A stretch of DNA of 64,000 bases, from contig NZ_PDDM01000019.1 of the NCBI RefSeq assembly GCF_002914585.1, positions 1-64,000 on the forward strand, given 5' to 3'. Within the stretch, counting starts at the first letter, position 1. The number at the start of each line of letters is the position of its first letter. The notes beneath the pieces are model-generated. The model made no database searches, was not told where the DNA came from, and saw only the letters and a list, made by a program, of their open reading frames with translations. This document shows, one piece after another, positions 27,229-36,725 of the stretch. This stretch comes from Pseudanabaena sp. BC1403. GTDB lineage: Bacteria; Cyanobacteriota; Cyanobacteriia; Pseudanabaenales; Pseudanabaenaceae. The position numbers and the translations under genes were made by a program.

Positions 27229-28080
27229 ATGATTGTTATTACAGGCGCATCAGGAATGTTAGGGCAATTGATCCTGAAAGAACTTTTAAAGTCAGTTCCT
27301 GCTAATGAATTGGTAGCCGCAGTCCGAAGTCCACAAAAGGTCGCGGATTTTGCCAGCTTGGGTGTGCAAGTTCGGCTGATTGATTACAATCGCCCCGATA
27401 CTCTGGAGGCGGCTTTTACGGATGCCGAAAAAGTGTTGCTAATTTCTGGCAGTGAAGTCGGTAGCCGCGTTCCTCAACATGCAAACGTGATCGACGCTTG
27501 TAAAAATACCGATGTAAAATTGCTAGCTTATACCAGCCTCCTGCACGCCGACAGTAGCCCCTTGCCATTGGCTGCCGAACATCAACAGACGGAGATTCTC
27601 CTCCAAGAGTCTGGGTTGCCCCATGTTATCTTGCGTCATGGCTGGTATACAGAAAATTATACTGCTGGTATTGCGGCAGCCCTTGAATATGGTGTTTTAC
27701 TTGGCTGTGCGGGTGAAGGTAAAATTGCCTCAGCAACTCGTGCAGATTATGCCGCCGCTGCTGCTGTTTTATTGACAAGCGATCGCACTGACAAGGTGTA
27801 TGAATTAGCAGGCGATGAGGCATATACTTTGAGCGAGTTTGCGGCTGAACTTAGTAGGCAGTCTGGGAAGACTGTTCAGTATCAGAATCTAAGTCAAGAC
27901 GACTATAGTCGTGCGTTACAAGATGCTGGTTTACCTCAGCCACTTGCCTTGATGCTAGCGGAATCGGATACGGGAGCCTCAAAAGGAGGATTGTTTGACG
28001 ACAGTAAAACCTTGAGTCAATTAATAGGTCGCCCAACTACTCCCCTTAGCGAATCAATTAAAGCTTCGCTAACCACATAA
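27229..28080 (+). CDS. qorB: NAD(P)H:quinone oxidoreductase, QorB-type (NmrA-like SDR)
   Basis: This 283-residue protein of the atypical short-chain dehydrogenase family starts with the Rossmann signature ITGASGMLGQLILKELL. Long stretches (ISGSEVGSRVPQH, AYTSLLHADSSPL, GEGKIASATRADYAAAA and GASKGGLFDDSKTLSQLIG) are very close to E. coli QorB as I remember it. It reduces quinones with NADPH, protecting against electrophile and redox stress. ATG 27229 has AAGAGG 8 bases upstream; the earlier start at 27166 lacks one. The divergent HxlR regulator supports the identity. Confidence 0.9.
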   Translation: MIVITGASGMLGQLILKELLKSVPANELVAAVRSPQKVADFASLGVQVRLIDYNRPDTLEAAFTDAEKVLLISGSEVGSRVPQHANVIDACKNTDVKLLAYTSLLHADSSPLPLAAEHQQTEILLQESGLPHVILRHGWYTENYTAGIAAALEYGVLLGCAGEGKIASATRADYAAAAAVLLTSDRTDKVYELAGDEAYTLSEFAAELSRQSGKTVQYQNLSQDDYSRALQDAGLPQPLALMLAESDTGASKGGLFDDSKTLSQLIGRPTTPLSESIKASLTT

Positions 28081-28090
28081 CAAGTTCTAG

Positions 28091-28290
28091 GCGATCGTGT
28101 TTAAGAGATAGATTGTTCTTGCGATCGCCTAGAAATCACGACTCACAGTATTAGCGATCGCCTTTAGGAGATAGATTGTTGGTGCGATCGCCTAAAAATC
28201 ACGACTCATAGTAATAGCGATCGCCTTCAAGAAATGGATTGTTGATGCGATCACCTAGAAATCACAACTTACATTAATATCGATCGCAAT
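28091..28290 (+). repeat. Three tandem units of the 63-bp HIP1-spaced repeat, copy F
   Basis: Units begin at 28091, 28154 and 28217, exactly 63 bases apart, with a partial fourth core at 28280. Each holds GCGATCG cores 30 then 33 bases apart. The units are diverged copies, not recent identical duplicates. The remaining spacer to 28437 shows nothing else I recognise. Confidence 0.85.
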
Positions 28291-28437
28291 ACATTGCTCC
28301 CCTGAGATCGCCGATCTTGTAGGGGATGCTACTCTGCAAAAATCTTGTTATTACACTTATTAATTGCTTTATCTAATAATTTATGTGATATTCACCCTGC
28401 ATGAGTATTTATTCTGTGATTTACAAAATAATACATA

Positions 28438-28444
28438 GTTAGGC
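28438..28444 (+). other. Integron-like core site GTTAGGC before the SEC-C protein gene
   Basis: The heptamer GTTAGGC lies 32 bases before the ATG of the following gene, and GCCTAAC follows its stop. This is the position and orientation of the R' and R'' core sites that bound integron gene cassettes. No integrase or complete attC hairpin was seen. Confidence 0.45.
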
Positions 28445-28476
28445 GCTCAAAAAACCTAGTATTGGAGCAAGCATTT

Positions 28477-30651
28477 ATGAGAGAGGCAGCCAGAAAAGAA
28501 TCTGAGATTTTTTCGGAGTTAGCTGAAATATGCGCTTCTCCAGGATACCTTCATGCAATTGCATACCTTTGCTATCAGAACGACACAATTAGATATGCTG
28601 ATACTTTAACTCCAGAGGACATGCTTCAGCGACACTCGGATTTTTTGGTGAGAACTGAAATATCAACTCTTATAGGGCTTGCTTGCAAAGAACAACTAAA
28701 TATAGACTTGCCATCGAATGAAGCAATCAAAAGATACATTGACAAGACTGATTCTTTGCTGAAAGAAATTCATGAGTCTATGAAGCCGTCAATAGAATAC
28801 ATATTTGATCCAAGTAAAGTGTGGGATCAGAATTTCAATCCATTTAGAGATGGCTTAGTCTTGAGAGAGGCGATTTTTTACAGTGGAGAAAGTGCATATG
28901 ATTTTCAATACAGAGACCTTTCAAAGATAAAATACGAGAAAGATAACGATTGGTTCTTGAGGAATAAAGGATTTTCTATTCAGCAAATAATTGATGTCGT
29001 GACATCATTGCAATCGCTACAAAACTATAAAACTAATAACGTAGTGCGAGAAATCTCTGATAAAGATCCTAGCGAATGGACTTTTCTTCCAGTATATCAG
29101 TTTACTGCACAAGAAATTAGTGACATCTCAAATATTGCAATTGATACCGTAAAATCTGTTATTGAATCATTCGTAGCATCCATTAGCATTGATGAATTCA
29201 ACTCCCTAGATGACTTTAATCCTCTAAATGCCTATCCAGTTATTCGACTACCAGGGGATGAATATTTATTATTTCAAATTTATAGTTTGGTGCAGGCATT
29301 ATATGAAACACCGTTTTTTTGGTTTAACGATGATGCAGCCTATCGTTCTATGGCGATGCAGCATAGAGGTGAATTTACTGAAAACTTTTCTGCTGAGAGA
29401 TTGAAGCTTGTATTTGGTGAGGATCGTGTATTTACAAATATAGATATCTACAATTCTAAAGTCAAGGCTGGTGAAATTGATGTATTGGTCGTCTTTGCCG
29501 ACAGAGCAATAATTCTACAGGCGAAGTCAAAGAAGCTGACTATTGCTTCACGTAAAGGTAACGATAACAGCTTACAGTCTGATTTTAAGAAAGCTATTCA
29601 GGAGGCATACGATCAGGCTTATCTGTGGTGCGCCACTCTATTAAACGAAAAAAAATATAAGCTTATTGATAAGAGCGGAAATGAGCTAAATATTAATCGA
29701 AAGTACAAGGAAATTTATCCTTTTTGTGTGGTTTCTGAGCATTATCCAGCTCTCTCGTTCCAAGCAGGGCAGTTTTTGAAATTCGAGGAAACTGAAAATA
29801 TCAAGCCTCCATTTGTAATGGATGTTTTTTTGCTTGATGTAATGACAGAGATGTTGCAGTCGCCCTTACATTTCTTGAGTTATGTAAATAGACGAACATC
29901 TTATGGCGAAAAAATTATCTCCACTCATGAGTTAACCATTCTTTCTTGTCATTTGAAGCAGAATTTGTGGGTGGATGCTGAGCATACAATGCTGGTGCTT
30001 GGTGATGATATATGCGTTTATCTTGATGTTGCGATGCTAGTAAGACGAGATGGCGTTCCCGGTTCAGATACCCCTGAGGGAATTTTAACAAAATACAAAG
30101 GGACGATATTTGATCAAATAATAAGGGATATAGATACGCTTGAACACTCTGCAATAATTAGTCTTGGATTTACCTTACTCTCGTTGAATGAAGATGCCAT
30201 TGAGATGATAAATAATGGTATCACTGAATTAATTAAGCTAGGCAGAAAAGATGGTCAACATCATGATCTAACTCTTATGAACGAGGGGGGATCAGGTTTG
30301 ACTATTCATTGCAATGATGATCACGAATCTATATCATTGCCACGTTTAGAAAGTCACTGTGAACAAAGAAAGTACACACAAAAAGCAAGCACATGGTTTG
30401 GAATTTGTATTGGGCAAAAAGTTCCGAGACTAAGATTTGGTATAAACAAAGAATACGAATGGGTTCAGTCTAATGAAATAGATGAATTAGTGCAAGATTT
30501 GCCCAAGCCACAGAACCTTAAAGGAAAAAATAAGATTAATTTTACCCCTGAACCTAGACAATCGAAGAAAGTAGGGCGCAATGAAAAATGTCCATGTGGG
30601 AGCGGCAAAAAATACAAGAAGTGCTGCCTGAAGCAAGAGTGGAGAATGTGA
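28477..30651 (+). CDS. Large protein with NERD/PD-(D/E)XK-like nuclease region and SEC-C zinc tail
   Basis: This 724-residue protein has a mostly helical N-terminal 300 residues that I cannot assign. A nuclease-like core follows: GEIDVLVVFADRAIILQAKSKK, with Asp335 and Lys350 (QxK in place of ExK). A second unassigned region leads to a C-terminal SEC-C zinc motif, CPCGSGKKYKKCC, with Cys705, Cys707, Cys716 and Cys717. ATG 28477 has GGAG 9 bases upstream. It contains no GCGATCGC in 2.2 kb, unlike most neighbours, and integron-like core sites flank it. It is probably an acquired nucleic-acid-acting or defence protein; the activity is not proven. Confidence 0.7.
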   Translation: MREAARKESEIFSELAEICASPGYLHAIAYLCYQNDTIRYADTLTPEDMLQRHSDFLVRTEISTLIGLACKEQLNIDLPSNEAIKRYIDKTDSLLKEIHESMKPSIEYIFDPSKVWDQNFNPFRDGLVLREAIFYSGESAYDFQYRDLSKIKYEKDNDWFLRNKGFSIQQIIDVVTSLQSLQNYKTNNVVREISDKDPSEWTFLPVYQFTAQEISDISNIAIDTVKSVIESFVASISIDEFNSLDDFNPLNAYPVIRLPGDEYLLFQIYSLVQALYETPFFWFNDDAAYRSMAMQHRGEFTENFSAERLKLVFGEDRVFTNIDIYNSKVKAGEIDVLVVFADRAIILQAKSKKLTIASRKGNDNSLQSDFKKAIQEAYDQAYLWCATLLNEKKYKLIDKSGNELNINRKYKEIYPFCVVSEHYPALSFQAGQFLKFEETENIKPPFVMDVFLLDVMTEMLQSPLHFLSYVNRRTSYGEKIISTHELTILSCHLKQNLWVDAEHTMLVLGDDICVYLDVAMLVRRDGVPGSDTPEGILTKYKGTIFDQIIRDIDTLEHSAIISLGFTLLSLNEDAIEMINNGITELIKLGRKDGQHHDLTLMNEGGSGLTIHCNDDHESISLPRLESHCEQRKYTQKASTWFGICIGQKVPRLRFGINKEYEWVQSNEIDELVQDLPKPQNLKGKNKINFTPEPRQSKKVGRNEKCPCGSGKKYKKCCLKQEWRM

Positions 30652-30655
30652 GTTT

Positions 30656-30662
30656 GCCTAAC
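30656..30662 (+). other. Integron-like core site GCCTAAC after the SEC-C protein gene
   Basis: GCCTAAC begins five bases after the TGA stop, followed by a GC-rich stretch (GTCGCGGTAGCGGGCGG) that looks like half of an attC site. The matching other half is not found; the sequence instead runs into repeat copy G at 30725. Confidence 0.45.
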
Positions 30663-30724
30663 ATGTCGCGGTAGCGGGCGGACGAAAGCTCTCTGCGATG
30701 TGTTTGATAGCATCGAACCCTATA

Positions 30725-30815
30725 GCAGATAGATTGTTGATACGATCGCCTAGAAATCACGACTCACAGTAATAGCGATCGCATTTAAGAGATTGCTTGT
30801 TGATGTGATCGCCGA
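30725..30815 (+). repeat. 63-bp HIP1-spaced repeat, copy G
   Basis: It begins inside a unit with AGATAGATTGTTGATACGAT, then CGCCTAGAAATCACGACTCA, AGTAATA, GCGATCGCATTTAAGAGATT and GTGATCGCC. It may be the continuation of copy F, interrupted by the acquired gene. It lies upstream of the isocitrate dehydrogenase gene. Confidence 0.78.
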
Positions 30816-30903
30816 TAATCCTGATTGTTTTGGGCTTTGGGGTAAGGCTATTTTCTAGATAAAACCGATACGAATCAGCTTAACTAAGCCATGTATCATT
30901 TAA

Positions 30904-33171
<2,268 letters not shown>

Positions 33172-33185
33172 TACCAATTGCTGAA

Positions 33186-33302
33186 GCCCTGCACTCAAGT
33201 GCGGGCTAAAAGCTCAAACCCGTTGAAACGGGTTAATTTATAGTATTCTGTAGTCCACTTCAGTGGACTTGAGCTTTTAGCCAAGAACTTGAGTTCTTGG
33301 TT
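33186..33302. repeat. Cloverleaf-like repeat, copy 1
   Basis: Nested inverted repeats: GCTAAAAGCTCAA pairs with TTGAGCTTTTAGC and encloses two hairpins (AACCCGTTGAAACGGGTT and AGTCCACTTCAGTGGACT). Small hairpins flank it on both sides (GCACTCAAGTGC and CCAAGAACTTGAGTTCTTGG). It lies between convergent icd and the HerA-like gene, so it may also end transcription of both. Confidence 0.85.
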
Positions 33303-33336
33303 TATTTGCATAAATCTTATAGATTACAGCGATTGC

Positions 33337-35073
33337 TTAAAGTCGCTTAACTTTACTTTTAAGAACCTTTTCTTCAACCTCATTAATTTGGACTTCTCGC
33401 AACCTCGTTGCATAGGCAGGGAAAGGAAATCCAACCAGCAAAGGTGATGGAACTTCGGGCTGATGGATAAACATGCTGCCAGATTTCAATAATAGCGATC
33501 GCTTCCGACAAGCACCTGTCAAGAAGTTATACTCAGGGCGTTCCACTTCGGCGGAGTCCAGACGACCAACTACCCGCACCGCCGCCTGTCCAACCACACG
33601 CCGCTCCACCTCTGAGGCGGTTTGTTGTGCGCCGATTAAGATAATGCCAAGCGATCGCCCTCGTTCTGCGATTTCTACTAGCAAATCTTTAATAGGACTG
33701 CGACCTTCCTTTGGTGCGTATTTATTTAATTCATCAAGAACGATAAAGACAACGGGATATTGACCGCGCTTTTCCTTTTCCATGAAGAGCTTTTGGAGCA
33801 ATACACCCACCACAAACTTTTGGGCTTTGCTGCCGAGCTTGTTAATATCTGCGATCGTTAGCTGATATTCCGCATCAAGGGGATCGAGTTTATATTTTTG
33901 CAATTCTTCCGCAGGTAGATCGCCGCGAATGAGATGTCCCATTTCATCAGCAATTCCCCATAAACGCCGCGTTAGAGCCTCCGCAGTGGCAGGAGCATTC
34001 CGTCCTAGCCATTTCTGATCGGGATTCTCGACTAACTTCTCTTCAAGAAATTCAATCAAATCTCGAAATGTTTCCACCTTATCTTTGTCTTCTTCCCCAT
34101 AGGTATCATCTAAGTCCAGACTAGCTCTAGGCAAAAATCCTAGCTTCTTATCATATTTGTCATTGTCCATCGCCAATCGAGCAAGACGTTCTTCGACAAT
34201 ACTTGCTAAAAAACCTATGTTCCCGCGCTCCAGATCGTCTCCTGCAAATAGAAAGCGAAATAGGCGATCGCGACAAAATTCGCGCATCCCCCACACATAA
34301 GCTGAGATATTATCAGAACGTTGATCGAGGTGTGGCTCTATCTCTAGTGTATTTTTCTTCGGCGCAACACAAAACCGTACATCTCGAAATGGCTCTACAG
34401 GTAGATCGAGAGCATGATAAGTATTGCGATCTTCTTCACGCATTTTATTGTTTGCTTTATCTAAGAAGAACAAATCTTCCCCTTTGACATTAAAAATCAG
34501 CGCCTTAGTATTTGCTCTTTTAGAACCTAAAGCCGCCGAATTAAAAATGGAATGCAGTAAAAATAAAGCAAAAGAAGTCTTTGTTGCCACTCCCGAAATC
34601 CCCGAAATATTGACATGAGCGCCCTTCGTCCCATCGATAAATTCATAATTCAAATAGGCAGGACTCCCATTTCGCATAATTCCTGCGGAGATGCGCTGCT
34701 CCATGCCATCGAAATTCAACGCAAATCTCAGGTTCTCATCTTCAGCTAAATAAACAGCATCGCTCGGTTGTGGCGGTAAATATTCTTCAGGCTCAATCCG
34801 CGTGACTTGGATATGGGCGGCATAGGATACATTGACGGGCATACTGCCATTGGTAACCAGAAATGTATCTGTATCAAATTGCGTCCCCTCATGGATGGTT
34901 CGCACATGATCAACAACACCATAAAAGTTGACAATCCCTTTTTTGTCAGGGCGATCGGTTTTCACTTGCACGACATCATCGAGACGAAGGACTTTGCCAT
35001 CACTCACCGCCACCCAAAACTCAAGTGGGGTAGCATCTTTGGTTCCTAATATGTATCCAATCGGCTCGATCAT
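33337..35073 (-). CDS. HerA-like (DUF87-type) P-loop ATPase
   Basis: This 578-residue protein has an N-terminal HAS-barrel-like part (about 1-120) followed by a FtsK/HerA-type ATPase. The P-loop is GISGVATKTS, Walker B is VVFIVLDELNKYAPKEG, and RGRSLGIILIGAQQTASEVERRVV is the typical HerA segment with the sensor glutamine. Such hexameric motors move along DNA and often pair with a NurA-type nuclease, but none is adjacent. ATG 35073 (MIEPIGYILG) is preferred; the earlier frame start at 35127 adds 18 residues in AT-rich sequence without a ribosome site. Confidence 0.85.
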   Translation of the reverse strand: MIEPIGYILGTKDATPLEFWVAVSDGKVLRLDDVVQVKTDRPDKKGIVNFYGVVDHVRTIHEGTQFDTDTFLVTNGSMPVNVSYAAHIQVTRIEPEEYLPPQPSDAVYLAEDENLRFALNFDGMEQRISAGIMRNGSPAYLNYEFIDGTKGAHVNISGISGVATKTSFALFLLHSIFNSAALGSKRANTKALIFNVKGEDLFFLDKANNKMREEDRNTYHALDLPVEPFRDVRFCVAPKKNTLEIEPHLDQRSDNISAYVWGMREFCRDRLFRFLFAGDDLERGNIGFLASIVEERLARLAMDNDKYDKKLGFLPRASLDLDDTYGEEDKDKVETFRDLIEFLEEKLVENPDQKWLGRNAPATAEALTRRLWGIADEMGHLIRGDLPAEELQKYKLDPLDAEYQLTIADINKLGSKAQKFVVGVLLQKLFMEKEKRGQYPVVFIVLDELNKYAPKEGRSPIKDLLVEIAERGRSLGIILIGAQQTASEVERRVVGQAAVRVVGRLDSAEVERPEYNFLTGACRKRSLLLKSGSMFIHQPEVPSPLLVGFPFPAYATRLREVQINEVEEKVLKSKVKRL

Positions 35074-35143
35074 GTCGTTAATTATTAAGTTTGAGAATTT
35101 GAGAGCAAGAGAGAATTTGCATAGCAAGTTCTCTCTTGTTTGA

Positions 35144-35181
35144 AATCACCGTAGGAGCAATTCATGAATTGTCCCTACGGT
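35144..35181. repeat. Inverted repeat TCACCGTAGG...CCTACGGTGA
   Basis: An imperfect palindrome (AGCAATTCATGAATTGTC centre, two mismatched positions). Repeats of this GTAGG-AATTCATGAATT-CCTAC type are widespread in cyanobacterial spacers. It lies just 3-prime of the START-like gene and could be its terminator. Confidence 0.75.
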
Positions 35182-35203
35182 GAAGCGGAAGCACTTTTGT
35201 TTT

Positions 35204-35899
35204 TTAGTTTCTATTTGCAACTTCTCGTTTAATCGCCTGTAATGTATCACCTAAAGCTTCTTTGAAAATTCCATAGAACGCATCAGTAGGAGTACCACTC
35301 TTAGGCTGAGCATTGACAGTGTAAGTAATCAGAATTTGATTGGCAGGACGACGTGGTACTGAGGAGACGGGTTCAATTTTCCAGTAGCCTTCCATTTGGG
35401 CAAGATCGCCATCAATAAGTCGAAAATCGATTTGTTTGCGATCAGTTTCTTGAATAGCAAGCTTGGTGCGCGAAACAATCGAAACTAAGAAGACTTGACG
35501 CGAATCCACTTGCTCAATCACTTTACGAGTGCCACGATTTTCGATGATCTTGCTGGAAGTCATGTTGGGAATAAATTTATAAAGGTTGGCATAGTCAGTC
35601 AAAACTCGCCAAACTGCATCAGGTGAGGCAGTGAGTAGTACTCGCGCTACATATTTACCGCTGCTACCTGTGACCACTGTTTGCCCTTTGCGCAATGAAT
35701 CACGCTGCACTGAGGGCAGACGATCAACTGGACCATCAAAGAGTGCAGCACGGGCAGGGAGGGTTGGAGTGCAGCAAGCGATCGCGATCGCCATAAACAT
35801 TGCCGAGCCTGCGGAAATTTTTGTCACGATTTTCTTGCCTAATTTCTGATCTAGTTGTTGATGAGACTGCATAAACTTTGGATAGGATGAGTCTGTCAT
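35204..35899 (-). CDS. Exported SRPBCC/START-like (polyketide cyclase type) protein
   Basis: This 231-residue protein has an N-terminal signal segment (SAGSAMFMAIAIACCTPTLPARA) and a SRPBCC fold that binds hydrophobic ligands. It shows ARVLLTASPDAVWRVLTDYANLYKFIPNM at the start of the fold, KVIEQVDSRQVFLVSIVSRT in the middle, and FYGIFKEALGDTLQAIKREV as the long C-terminal helix. The ligand is unknown; a lipid or pigment in the thylakoid lumen or periplasm is possible. It is divergent from trpF, with 18 bases between the start codons. Confidence 0.82.
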   Translation of the reverse strand: MTDSSYPKFMQSHQQLDQKLGKKIVTKISAGSAMFMAIAIACCTPTLPARAALFDGPVDRLPSVQRDSLRKGQTVVTGSSGKYVARVLLTASPDAVWRVLTDYANLYKFIPNMTSSKIIENRGTRKVIEQVDSRQVFLVSIVSRTKLAIQETDRKQIDFRLIDGDLAQMEGYWKIEPVSSVPRRPANQILITYTVNAQPKSGTPTDAFYGIFKEALGDTLQAIKREVANRN

Positions 35900-35917
35900 G
35901 GAATTAATTTATTGTGT

Positions 35918-36622
35918 ATGTATATCAAAATTTGTGGCATTACGAAACTCGATCAAGCCCAAGTGATCGCGCAAATGGGAGTCGATGCGCTTGGTTTTAT
36001 CTGTGTATCCTCTTCACCACGATATATCAACCCAACTGCGATCGGGCAAATCACATCTAGTCTACTCTCTGCCCAGCCTGAGATTGCCAGATTATCAGAG
36101 ATCGATTTGATTGGGGTATTTCTTAATTCCAGTATCAGTGAAATTAGTGAAACAGTTGCGCTAGCTGGACTAAACGCGGTGCAACTACATGGCGATGAAT
36201 CTCCAGAATTTTGTGATCAACTGCGATCGCATCTAAGTGCTACTCACCCGAAAATAAAGCTAATTAAAGCATTACGAGTCAAAGATCAAATAGGTTTAGA
36301 GCAAGCACATCTTTTTAGTAATACAGTTGATGCGGTTTTACTTGATGCTTATGATCCGCACATGGCGGGAGGCACTGGCAAAACTCTTGATTGGCAAATG
36401 TTGCGCGATTTTCGCCCAGCTTGTGACTGGTGGTTAGCGGGAGGCTTATCACCTGAAAATGTTGCCGATGCGATCGCTTTAGTAAATCCACATGGTTTAG
36501 ATGTATCAAGTGGGGTCGAATGGACTGCTGGGGATAAAGATTTGTCGAAAGTTAAGCAATTTGTGCAGAGATGTAATGGCGATCACGTAGTAGCAGTAGC
36601 CCAGCACTCAAGTGCTGGCTAA
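35918..36622 (+). CDS. trpF: Phosphoribosylanthranilate isomerase
   Basis: This 234-residue TIM-barrel enzyme performs the third step of tryptophan synthesis, the Amadori rearrangement of phosphoribosylanthranilate. The N-terminal signature MYIKICGIT carries the catalytic cysteine. VQLHGDESPEFC, LLDAYDPHMAGGTGKTLDW (with the catalytic aspartate) and the phosphate-binding LAGGLSPENV and GLDVSSGVEW are all present. ATG 35918 matches the family start; TTG 35912 would add two residues. The last residues (QHSSAG) and the stop are encoded by a cloverleaf repeat that overlaps the gene end, so the tail is not part of the conserved enzyme. Confidence 0.93.
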   Translation: MYIKICGITKLDQAQVIAQMGVDALGFICVSSSPRYINPTAIGQITSSLLSAQPEIARLSEIDLIGVFLNSSISEISETVALAGLNAVQLHGDESPEFCDQLRSHLSATHPKIKLIKALRVKDQIGLEQAHLFSNTVDAVLLDAYDPHMAGGTGKTLDWQMLRDFRPACDWWLAGGLSPENVADAIALVNPHGLDVSSGVEWTAGDKDLSKVKQFVQRCNGDHVVAVAQHSSAG

Positions 36623-36714
36623 AAGCGCAAGTCTGCTGAAGCAGACTAAAAAATAATTTTCCGTAACCCGTTTCAACGGGTTTTAGCTTTTAGCCCGCAC
36701 TTGAGTGCTGGGCT
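36599..36714. repeat. Cloverleaf-like repeat, copy 2, overlapping the trpF end
   Basis: It starts within trpF with GCCCAGCACTCAAGTGCTGG and ends GCACTTGAGTGCTGGGC. Inner hairpins are AGTCTGCTGAAGCAGACT and AACCCGTTTCAACGGGTT. The outer stem is GGCTAAAAG with CTTTTAGCC. It lies between convergent trpF and the photolyase gene. Confidence 0.83.
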
Positions 36715-36725
36715 TAAGTGCGAGC

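Noticed and set aside
28091-28290. CRISPR array
   Set aside because: The units are adjacent 63-base repeats without unique spacers, and no cas gene is in the window.
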